Shown: positions 1 to 6,522 of the stretch, one piece after another | How the letters are laid out: each line of letters starts with the position of its first letter | Numbering within the stretch: position 1 is the stretch's first letter | Source: Alangreenwoodia sp964438605 | GTDB taxonomy: Bacteria > Bacillota > Clostridia > Peptostreptococcales > Anaerovoracaceae | Assembly (NCBI GenBank): GCA_964438605.1 | Contig: CAYTKT010000036.1 | Coordinates: 1-22,323, forward strand | DNA length: 22,323 bases | Direction of reading: 5' to 3' | The notes under the pieces: model-generated | What the model saw: only the letters and a program-made list of their open reading frames with translations | Database searches by the model: none | Told to the model about the DNA's origin: nothing | Translations under genes and position numbers: made by a program

Positions 1-442
1 CCGTACACTCCTTCCAGCCGGCAAAGCGGAAAAACGCATTGATTGCCGCCAGCATAGAATTGACCGTGGTCGGGGCGTAATTCCTCTGGATTAAATCCTC
101 CTTCCAGGCGAGGGCTGCTTCTTTGGTGACAAAAGGCGTTTCCTCCTCTTTTTCCTGCCCGGCATCTGCGTCGCCCACACGAGCACAGCTCGATTCCTCC
201 GTCTCCGCTTCTTTTGTGACAGCTGGTGTGCCGGCCTTTTCCTCCCCGGTTTTGTCCTCCGCCGCTTCTGCTTCCTTTTTCTTTTCCGCTTCCTTTTCCT
301 TCAGCCATCCGGCAAAGCGTTGTACATCCCGCAGATATTTCTCAATCGTCCCGGCGCTGTGTTCGCTGTGAAGCAGCCAGGTTGCAAATTCCTTGATTTT
401 TTCTTCCGTGATTTGGTGTGTCGTCATTTTATATTCCATCAT
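1..442 (-). CDS. Tyrosine recombinase/integrase, N-terminal part (runs off left edge)
   Basis: The first 147 codons are present, reading leftwards from tandem ATG codons at 442 and 439 with AGGAGG at 457-452. Residues 31-47 (GTIEKYLRDVQRFAGWL) and 104-143 (VTKEAALAWKEDL, then NYAPTTVNSMLAAINAFFRFAGW) match the two halves of the SAM-like core-binding domain of phage-type tyrosine recombinases, which contacts DNA beside the catalytic domain. The catalytic domain would lie outside the window, so activity cannot be judged. Odd: between the two halves sits an insert of about 60 residues rich in Glu, Lys and Ala, containing a second copy of the VTKEA motif (residues 75-79, against 106-110), which suggests partial duplication. 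The gene lies beyond the trmB terminator and is probably transcribed separately. Family assignment rests on the N-terminal domain only. Confidence 0.8.
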   Translation of the reverse strand, partial: MMEYKMTTHQITEEKIKEFATWLLHSEHSAGTIEKYLRDVQRFAGWLKEKEAEKKKEAEAAEDKTGEEKAGTPAVTKEAETEESSCARVGDADAGQEKEEETPFVTKEAALAWKEDLIQRNYAPTTVNSMLAAINAFFRFAGWKECT

Positions 443-524
443 GTTTCTGTTCCTCCTGAAATCATCCAAATAGAAACTTTCCTCGTTTCCATTATTTTAC
501 CTCAAAAAGAGCTCGATATTCTAT

Positions 525-551
525 TTCATACTAAAAATCCACCGCTGTCAA
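525..551 (-). promoter_or_regulatory. Possible promoter of the recombinase gene
   Basis: Minus strand carries TTGACA (551-546), a 15-base spacer and TATGAA (530-525), about 85 bases before the start codon. The -35 is perfect but the spacer is short and the -10 is imperfect, so this is weakly supported. Confidence 0.3.
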
Positions 552-611
552 AATTTCTTCTTAAATAAAATTGATAAATCCTTCGCCAAACACCCAAGAT
601 AATCAGAAATG

Positions 612-656
612 CAAAAAAATAAAACCGGAGGAAATTCTAATAATTTTTTCCGGTTT
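612..656 (-). terminator. Intrinsic terminator after trmB
   Basis: On the minus strand AAACCGGA (656-649) pairs with TCCGGTTT (629-622); AAATT and AATTT extend the stem past a 2-base mismatch around a short loop, and a T-rich run (about 624-612) follows. It lies about 60 bases past the trmB stop and would end the long aro-ecf-trmB block. Confidence 0.75.
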
Positions 657-715
657 ATCCTTATCATTCTCTATCAACTTAAATTTTTATATCATTCCCA
701 CACAAAATAAATATT

Positions 716-1522
716 TTAATACTTTACACGACAATAATAAATTGGATTCCCACCTGATGAAAACTTTTCCTCATACTCCGTCATAAAATGTTTTGATTCA
801 AACTCCGACGCATGAAGATCCTCCGAATATTCCTCCTGTTTCAAGGAATTAAGCTCAAATTCCTCTACAGAAAACCGGAACAGCGCTTCATTATCCGTCT
901 TAAACTCCAAAAAACTGCCCGGTTTCAATACATGCCCATATCCCTGCAGATACCGCGTATGAGTCAGCCGCCGCTTTGCGTGACGCTCTTTCGGCCAGGG
1001 ATCGCTGAAATTCAAATAAATTCCTGACAATTCATTTTCCGCAAAGTAATCCGTAATTTCCCGGATATATAAATTTACGAAAAGCAGATTCGGTGCCGCC
1101 GCATAAACATTGCCCGCGCCATCCTGCTTTGTTCCTGCTTTCCCGACAGCAGCGTCAGATACCTGCGCGCCTCCCTTCACCGCAAAAATCCCGTGGCTAA
1201 CAATCTCGTCAAAAGGTTTTTCATTTCCGTCCCCTGACACCCGTTCTTCCGGCGAAAACTCATAAAAAAATCGCGCCGCCTTCTGGAGTGCGCGAAGCAT
1301 AACGCTACGATTTCCTTCAACCGCAATAAAATTCCGCTCCGGGTACGCCTTCGCCAGCGAAAGAATGAATTGCCCTTTTCCGCAGCCCAGTTCAAGATAA
1401 ATCGGCTGTTGATTTTCAAACAGCTCCGCCCAGCGCCCCTTCTGACCTGCCGGATCGACCTGCACCCCGCCAGAATAAATCATCAGTTTGTCGTCAAGAT
1501 GCTTTAACTTCCTTTGCCGCAT
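716..1522 (-). CDS. trmB: tRNA (guanine-N7-)-methyltransferase TrmB
   Basis: Methylates N7 of G46 in the tRNA variable loop using S-adenosylmethionine. The SAM-binding loop LELGCGKGQF is at residues 43-52, FIAVEGNRSVMLRALQKA at 65-82, the family signature YLNFSDPWPKERHAKRRL at 169-186, and TDNEALF at 209-215. The protein has 268 residues against about 215 usual for bacterial TrmB. The excess is an insert at roughly residues 86-141, Gly/Ala/Lys-rich, lying between the methyltransferase helix after the SAM motif and the strand beginning NLLFVNLY. The ATG at 1522 follows AAGGAGAGG at 1542-1534. It is the last gene of the minus-strand block, 480 bases after ecfT. All catalytic motifs are intact, so the enzyme is expected to work despite the insert. 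Confidence 0.95.
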   Translation of the reverse strand: MRQRKLKHLDDKLMIYSGGVQVDPAGQKGRWAELFENQQPIYLELGCGKGQFILSLAKAYPERNFIAVEGNRSVMLRALQKAARFFYEFSPEERVSGDGNEKPFDEIVSHGIFAVKGGAQVSDAAVGKAGTKQDGAGNVYAAAPNLLFVNLYIREITDYFAENELSGIYLNFSDPWPKERHAKRRLTHTRYLQGYGHVLKPGSFLEFKTDNEALFRFSVEEFELNSLKQEEYSEDLHASEFESKHFMTEYEEKFSSGGNPIYYCRVKY

Positions 1523-1545
1523 TTCAAAAAATTCCTCTCCTTATC

Positions 1546-2004
1546 AGGCATTAAGCAAACCAGCAATTATACAGCCATTCTGTCTGCTTATAGCTTATTT
1601 TCTTCTTCTATATATAATATCCGCTTTCTGTCTTCCTGTTTTTCCGCACCATAATTTTCCTGTTCCATCGTTTACAGTTCCGCCATCTTTCTGTTTGTCA
1701 TATTGCAGTTTCACCGATTTCACCGTCTTACCATTCGGTTGTCTTCCGTCTTGCAGCCCCATCAATTGGCCGCTTCTTCATTCGATTGCTCTGCCATTTT
1801 GCGATCCCGCCGTCCTCCGCTCTGCTGTTTTGCCGCCCTGTCATTTTGCTGTTCCATCGGTTTGCTGTTTATCATTCAGCAGCTTCACTCTTTTGCTGCT
1901 CCGTTTTGCTGCTCCATATGGCCAGCCTGCCGGAACGGCATCTTTCATATCTCGGCCTCCGGCATCTTGTCTTTCCGCCTTCCGACCATACATTTTATCC
2001 TGCT
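1546..2004 (-). other. Gene-poor spacer with degenerate repeats between ecfT and trmB
   Basis: These 460 bases are strongly purine-rich on the minus strand and contain many variants of CAGCAAAA and GGCGGCAAAA. Two 34-base segments (1636-1669 and 1825-1858) match at about 28 positions by my count. The skew leaves long open frames on the opposite strand that resemble no protein. On the minus strand a 50-codon frame (1993-1841) starts 12 bases past the ecfT stop but lacks a good ribosome binding site. A TATAAT-like hexamer at 1571-1566 could serve trmB, but no convincing -35 accompanies it. Confidence 0.5.
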
Positions 2005-2820
2005 TTATCCTGCCAGCGCATCTATCACCCGCGGCTCCACGACGATTACTGCCACAAACAAAATCATCAGCACAACGGCCGCAGCGTCATTTTTTCCACA
2101 CTTCATTACATGAAGCCGCGTTCTTTCTTTTCCGCCGCGATAACACCGGGCTTCCATCGCCATCGCCAGATCCTGTGCAATCCGAAACGCGCCGATAAAC
2201 AACGGGATCAGCAGCGGGATCAGACTTTTCATTCTCTGAACCAAATTTCCGGTCTCAAAATCCGCGCCGCGCGCCTGCTGCGCCTTCATAATTTTATCCG
2301 CTTCCTGCACCAGCATCGGGATAAAACGCAGTGCAATCGACATCATCATTGCAACCTCATGCGCTGGAAACCTAAATTTTCCCAGCGGATTCAGCAGCGC
2401 TTCAAACCCGTCCGTCAGCTGCATCGGTTTCGTCGTATATGTCAGCAGTGACGTTCCAAAAATCAGCAACAGCAGCCGAACGACCATGAAAACCGCCTGA
2501 TACGCGCCCTGCTCCGTAATCGTCAGCGGCCCTAAAGATACAATCACCGTCCCTGGATACATAAACAAATTGATAATAAATGTTAATACGAGAATCACCG
2601 CAATCGGCTTCATTCCCCGAACGATAAACCGGAACGGAACTTTTGACGCCGCCGTCACAGCCGCCACAGCCGCAACCACAAAAGCATAGCCAATAAAATC
2701 TTTTACAAGAAAAAGTACGATAATATAAACCACGACGGACACGATTTTCACCCTCGGATCGAGCCGGTGAATCACGGAGTCCGCCTGATAATACTGCCCC
2801 AATGTAATATCTCTTATCAT
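2005..2820 (-). CDS. ecfT: ECF transporter transmembrane protein EcfT
   Basis: The membrane scaffold of an energy-coupling factor transporter, linking the EcfA1/EcfA2 ATPases to interchangeable vitamin-binding S components. It starts MIRDITLGQYYQADSVIHRL and has several hydrophobic segments (starting near residues 25, 45, 75, 110 and 245). Two Ala-Arg-Gly-type coupling motifs are visible as QQARGADF and MEARCYRGG, the helices that contact the ATPases. From ATG 2820 it has 271 residues, usual for the family. An upstream in-frame TTG at 2889 would add 23 residues with no family resemblance. The site before ATG 2820 is modest (AAGG, 8-base spacing). It follows ecfA1 and ecfA2 in the usual order, but in an unusual aro/trmB neighbourhood. 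Confidence 0.93.
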   Translation of the reverse strand: MIRDITLGQYYQADSVIHRLDPRVKIVSVVVYIIVLFLVKDFIGYAFVVAAVAAVTAASKVPFRFIVRGMKPIAVILVLTFIINLFMYPGTVIVSLGPLTITEQGAYQAVFMVVRLLLLIFGTSLLTYTTKPMQLTDGFEALLNPLGKFRFPAHEVAMMMSIALRFIPMLVQEADKIMKAQQARGADFETGNLVQRMKSLIPLLIPLFIGAFRIAQDLAMAMEARCYRGGKERTRLHVMKCGKNDAAAVVLMILFVAVIVVEPRVIDALAG

Positions 2821-3020
2821 CTCAATTACCTTACTGCCGCTTTGGTCATCACTTCTATCATACAGAAAATACAAGGCCCGCTGCGCCAAACCCTGAATTT
2901 TGCAGCCATCTTCACTCCTGCATATGGCTCTAAACGAACCTTTTCATCTTTTCTCTCCGAGCCTTCCCCTACACACACTGCTTCCATTCCGTCGCCTCCG
3001 CTCTTGCCGCATTTCCTCTT
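2821..3020 (-). other. Spacer with in-frame open extension behind ecfA2
   Basis: After the ecfA2 TGA (3023-3021) the same frame stays open for about 65 sense codons and ends at TAA 2828-2826, five bases before the ecfT ATG. Within it, ATG 2909 is preceded by AGGAG and would give a 27-residue peptide. An ATG also overlaps the ecfA2 stop (ATGA) in another frame. None of these peptides is recognisable. EcfA2 already has normal length, so the extension is probably non-functional or a coupling leader. Confidence 0.3.
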
Positions 3021-3875
3021 TCATTCTGTCGACAAAAGCCGCGCCACTTCTTTTGCAGCTTCATCGGGGAACAGAACGCCTTCTTTCACAGGAAGTCCCC
3101 GCTCCCTCAATTTTTCCGCAAACTCTGCCGCTGCCGGCAGTCCCAGCCCAATTTTTTTCAAAAAATCTCCATTTGAAAATACCTGCCGTGGCGTTCCTGA
3201 AAGTACCATCCGTCCCCGATCCATGACGAATACTTTTCCGCAGAGCCGCGCCACATCATCCATATCATGTGACACCAAAACTACCGTAATCTTCCGTTTC
3301 GCCCATATTTTCAGAATCATATCAAGAATATCCTCATGCGCTTTCGGATCAAGCCCCGCCGTCGGTTCGTCGAGAATTAACACAGAAGGCTGCATTGCTA
3401 AAACCCCGGCAATAGCAGTCCTGCGCTTTTGCCCTCCCGATAAATCAAAAGGCGACCTGTCAGCAAATTCCCGATAGTCAAGCCCTACCAACTCCAGCGC
3501 TTCTTTCACGCGTTCATTGATTTCCTGCTGTTCCAGTCCCATATTCTTTGGCCCGTAGGCCACATCTTTTTCAACCGTTTCCTCAAAAAGCTGATATTCC
3601 GGATATTGAAACACGAGGCCCACCTTTTTCCGCACATCACGAAGAATCGCATGTTTTGCCGTAATCTCATAATCGTCCACAAAAATTCTGCCTGAATCCG
3701 GCTTCAACAGTCCGTTTAAATGCTGAATCAACGTCGACTTGCCCGATCCCGTGTGTCCGATAATTCCCACAAATTCTCCATCATCTATGGAAAAAGAAAC
3801 ATCTTTGAGCGCATAAGTCTCATCCGGCTGTCCCTTGCTATATATATAATTTATTTGTTCAACGACAATCGACAT
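3021..3875 (-). CDS. ecfA2: ECF transporter ATPase EcfA2
   Basis: One of two cytoplasmic ATPases that form the heterodimeric motor of the ECF vitamin transporter with EcfT. Walker A GHTGSGKST lies at residues 40-48, the Q-loop at VFQYPEYQLF (Q90), signature LSGGQKRR at 145-152, Walker B VLILDEP at 165-171 followed by TAGLDP, and the switch histidine at 203 (VSHDM). The YPEYQLF after the Q-loop is typical of EcfA2. The length of 284 is normal. The ATG follows GAGGGG with 9-base spacing, and the gene lies 66 bases after ecfA1. No substrate can be inferred because no S component is nearby. Confidence 0.94.
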   Translation of the reverse strand: MSIVVEQINYIYSKGQPDETYALKDVSFSIDDGEFVGIIGHTGSGKSTLIQHLNGLLKPDSGRIFVDDYEITAKHAILRDVRKKVGLVFQYPEYQLFEETVEKDVAYGPKNMGLEQQEINERVKEALELVGLDYREFADRSPFDLSGGQKRRTAIAGVLAMQPSVLILDEPTAGLDPKAHEDILDMILKIWAKRKITVVLVSHDMDDVARLCGKVFVMDRGRMVLSGTPRQVFSNGDFLKKIGLGLPAAAEFAEKLRERGLPVKEGVLFPDEAAKEVARLLSTE

Positions 3876-3941
3876 CCGTCATTACCCCTCAATTTCGCCG
3901 CCTTCCATTGGCTTCAATCCATTTCCTATCCGTTCATGCTA

Positions 3942-4802
3942 TTATGCACCCGTACTATCCGATACCATTCCAGCCAAACAATCTGCCAGTGCGTCCAGCG
4001 TAATCACTTCCTTCGGCACAGTCAGTCCCAATTTTTCCAGCCGCTCCCGGATTTCGACGGCTGCCGGCACCTCAAGTCCCGCTCTGCGGATTTTCTCCGT
4101 ATCGGAAAATACTTCCGCCGGCGTTCCGCAAAGTGTTGCTCTGCCCCCTTCCATCACGACAACAAAATCCGCTTCCACGACCTCCTCCATAAAATGTGTA
4201 ATAAAAACAATCGTGATCCCGGCCTCGCGCAGTTCCCGAACGATCTGCATAACCTCCTGCCGACCCTTCGGATCGAGCATCGCTGTCGGCTCATCGAAAA
4301 TAATGCACTTCGGGCGCATCGCCACGACGCCCGCGATAGCAACCCGCTGTTTCTGACCGCCTGACAGCATATGCGGCGACTTCTTTCGCTGTTCATAAAT
4401 CCCGGTCTTTTTCATTGCGTCGTCAATCCGTTCTCTCATTTCCTCCGCAGGGACGCCGATATTTTCAAGTCCAAACGCCACATCATCCTCTACAATGGCT
4501 GAAATCAGCTGATTGTCCGGATTTTGAAACACCATTCCCGCTCTGCTTCTGATCTCCCAGACGAGTTCGTCCTGTCGCGTATTCATGCCGCAGACAAACA
4601 CGTCGCCCTGATCCGGAATTAACAGCGCATTCATCATCTTTGAAAGCGTCGACTTTCCGGAACCGTTCTTGCCGAGAATTGCCGTAAACGATCCTTCTGG
4701 AATTTCGAGACTGAATCCATCAAGCGCCCTGACTGGCTGTCCGCCTTCCTCAGACGGCGAATATTCAAATGTCACATCTTCAATACAAATCATCGCTTCC
4801 AT
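3942..4802 (-). CDS. ecfA1: ECF transporter ATPase EcfA1
   Basis: Partner ATPase of EcfA2. From the ATG at 4802: Walker A GKNGSGKST at residues 44-52, Q-loop VFQNPDNQLI (Q93), signature LSGGQKQRV at 136-144, Walker B CIIFDEP at 156-162 then TAMLDP, and switch histidine at 193 (ITHFM). QNPDNQL is characteristic of EcfA1. The start is uncertain: GTG 4832 lacks a ribosome binding site; ATG 4802 has AAAGGG about 12 bases upstream; ATG 4793 would also fit the family start. At 286 residues from 4802 the length is normal. It lies 214 bases past the chorismate mutase gene, with no clear terminator or strong promoter between. Confidence 0.93.
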   Translation of the reverse strand: MEAMICIEDVTFEYSPSEEGGQPVRALDGFSLEIPEGSFTAILGKNGSGKSTLSKMMNALLIPDQGDVFVCGMNTRQDELVWEIRSRAGMVFQNPDNQLISAIVEDDVAFGLENIGVPAEEMRERIDDAMKKTGIYEQRKKSPHMLSGGQKQRVAIAGVVAMRPKCIIFDEPTAMLDPKGRQEVMQIVRELREAGITIVFITHFMEEVVEADFVVVMEGGRATLCGTPAEVFSDTEKIRRAGLEVPAAVEIRERLEKLGLTVPKEVITLDALADCLAGMVSDSTGA

Positions 4803-5016
4803 TTTTACAGTCTGCCCTTTCAACTGTCGCACGTCAAACTAAATTCCGCTTCTGCCGGCCCATACCTGTTCCTTTGCTGCTATTTTTCCAATCGTTTCCG
4901 TTCACCCGCTCCGGTATCTGATTTCTTTCCCACTTACACTCTATGTTTATTTTTCTAAATTCCACTCACTGCATCTACATTCGGGCCCCGCCGCCATACG
5001 AATCCATCTCATGCTT

Positions 5017-5310
5017 TCATTTTTCAACATTTTCATCCGATTTTCGTGCCGCAATCATCTGCTGCTGCATTTCCCTGCTGACCCGCAAAACCGTATCAAA
5101 AAAATCCACCGCATAATCACCGTATTCCTCTCCGGCATTTTCCCTGACCATTTGAAGAATCGCCCGCTCCCGTTCCGGTCTCAACACCTGCATCTGATGC
5201 CTGATCTTATACTCCGCGACGTCCTTGACAAGATCCATCCTCTGCCGAAACAATTCCAGCAGTTTTGCATCGATTTCATCTATCTCCGTTCTGATTTCAT
5301 CGAGATTCAT
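5017..5310 (-). CDS. Chorismate mutase, AroQ fold, monofunctional
   Basis: Converts chorismate to prephenate, the branch point to Phe and Tyr. The 97-residue all-helical protein matches the AroQ class: Arg7 in MNLDEIRTEIDEIDAKLLEL, Arg24 and Lys35 in RQRMDLVKDVAEYK, the RPERERAIL segment near 44-52 (equivalent to the Arg-Glu pair), and a late Gln in REMQQQM. These correspond to the catalytic residues of the E. coli chorismate mutase domain. No prephenate dehydratase, dehydrogenase or regulatory domain is fused. ATG 5310 follows AGGAG with 7-base spacing. It is 93 bases behind aroC, so the product of chorismate synthase is used by the next gene's enzyme. Confidence 0.92.
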   Translation of the reverse strand: MNLDEIRTEIDEIDAKLLELFRQRMDLVKDVAEYKIRHQMQVLRPERERAILQMVRENAGEEYGDYAVDFFDTVLRVSREMQQQMIAARKSDENVEK

Positions 5311-5403
5311 ATACTTCTCCTGTTATTTCACACTCTGGCCCCGGCACAGTCCCTTTCTTTTTCAATATTATTTCCATCCAATTCATTTCACTTCATGCGT
5401 TTA

Positions 5404-6522
5404 TCAAAATTTCCGTTTCCGGCTCACTGGCGCAGTTCCTTCCTGCTCCAAAAGCATATCCATCAGCACAATGGCCGCCACTGCTTCCACAACAGGAACA
5501 GCGCGCACAGCCACACAGGGATCATGACGTCCCTTGACATCCATCTTCGCATTTTCAAATTTTCTGTAATCAATACTCCGCTGAGGTTTTCCGATGGACG
5601 GCGTCGGCTTAAACGCCAGCCGCGCGATAACCGGCATCCCTGACGTAATCCCGCCCAGGATTCCGCCATGAGCATTCGTATACGTCTTCACATTTCCATT
5701 GTCGTCTATATAAAACTCATCATTATTCTCGCTGCCGCGCATTTTAGCCGCCGCAAATCCCGCGCCAAACTCTACACCCTTGACCGCCGGTATTCCGTAA
5801 AATCCCAGTGCCAGCCGGCCTTCTACCGTATCGAAAATCGGAGAACCGATACCTGCCGGCATCCCGATTACACCGACCTCCACAACGCCGCCAACCGAAT
5901 CTCCATCCAGCCGCGCCGCCTCGATTTCACCGCGCATACGTGCCTCGATTTCATCGCTGATAACCGGAAAATTTTTCTTTCCCGGCGCAAGCAACTCCTC
6001 TGCCGTCAGTGAAACCGGATCAAACGTCACGTCCTCAGCGCCGCCCGCCGATACCAGATGCGCGCCTACAAAAATATTGCGCTGTGCCAAATATTGTCGG
6101 CACAACCCGCCTGCGAAAACGATCGGCGCCGTCAGCCGCGCTGAAAAATGTCCACCGCCGCGCACGTCGTTAAAACCGCCATATCTGACTGCACCCGTAT
6201 AATCCGCATGACCGGGCCGCGCCACAGACGCAACATTTTTGTAGTCTGAAGAATGTTGATCCTTATTTGCAATCAGCGCCGCAATCGGTGTCCCGCACGT
6301 CGTATCGTCAAGAATCCCCGAAAGAATCTGCGGCAGATCGTCCTCCCTGCGCGGTGTAGCCGTCCTGTCTCTGCCCGGCGCACGTCGCTTCATAAATGTC
6401 AGCAGTTCTTCCATATCTATCTTCACGCCTGCCGGAAATCCGTCCACCACGGCGCCGATCCCCCGGCCGTGAGACTCTCCGAAAACGGAAACCTTCATTA
6501 CATTACCTATCTGAGATGACAT
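5404..6522 (-). CDS. aroC: Chorismate synthase
   Basis: Removes phosphate from 5-enolpyruvylshikimate-3-phosphate to make chorismate, the last shikimate-pathway step, using reduced FMN. Visible motifs from Met 1 at 6522: VFGESHGRGIG with the conserved His near residue 18, RRAPGRDRTATPRREDD near 46-62, GHADYTGAVRYGGFNDVRGG followed by GHFSARLTA, GGILGGITSGMPV, and RHDPCVAVRAVPVVEA near the C terminus. The 372-residue length is normal. I choose ATG 6522 because GGAGG lies 8 bases upstream and MSSQIGNVMKVSVFGESHG is the family start; an upstream in-frame start at 6591 would add 23 unrelated residues. It overlaps the end of aroA by 20 bases, indicating coupled translation. Confidence 0.96.
   Translation of the reverse strand: MSSQIGNVMKVSVFGESHGRGIGAVVDGFPAGVKIDMEELLTFMKRRAPGRDRTATPRREDDLPQILSGILDDTTCGTPIAALIANKDQHSSDYKNVASVARPGHADYTGAVRYGGFNDVRGGGHFSARLTAPIVFAGGLCRQYLAQRNIFVGAHLVSAGGAEDVTFDPVSLTAEELLAPGKKNFPVISDEIEARMRGEIEAARLDGDSVGGVVEVGVIGMPAGIGSPIFDTVEGRLALGFYGIPAVKGVEFGAGFAAAKMRGSENNDEFYIDDNGNVKTYTNAHGGILGGITSGMPVIARLAFKPTPSIGKPQRSIDYRKFENAKMDVKGRHDPCVAVRAVPVVEAVAAIVLMDMLLEQEGTAPVSRKRKF

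Noticed and set aside
1488..2451. Long plus-strand open frames (up to 236 codons) across the ecfT-trmB region
   Set aside because: They are shadows of ecfT and of the pyrimidine-rich spacer, are Pro/Ser/Cys/Phe-rich, and show no domain or ribosome binding site.
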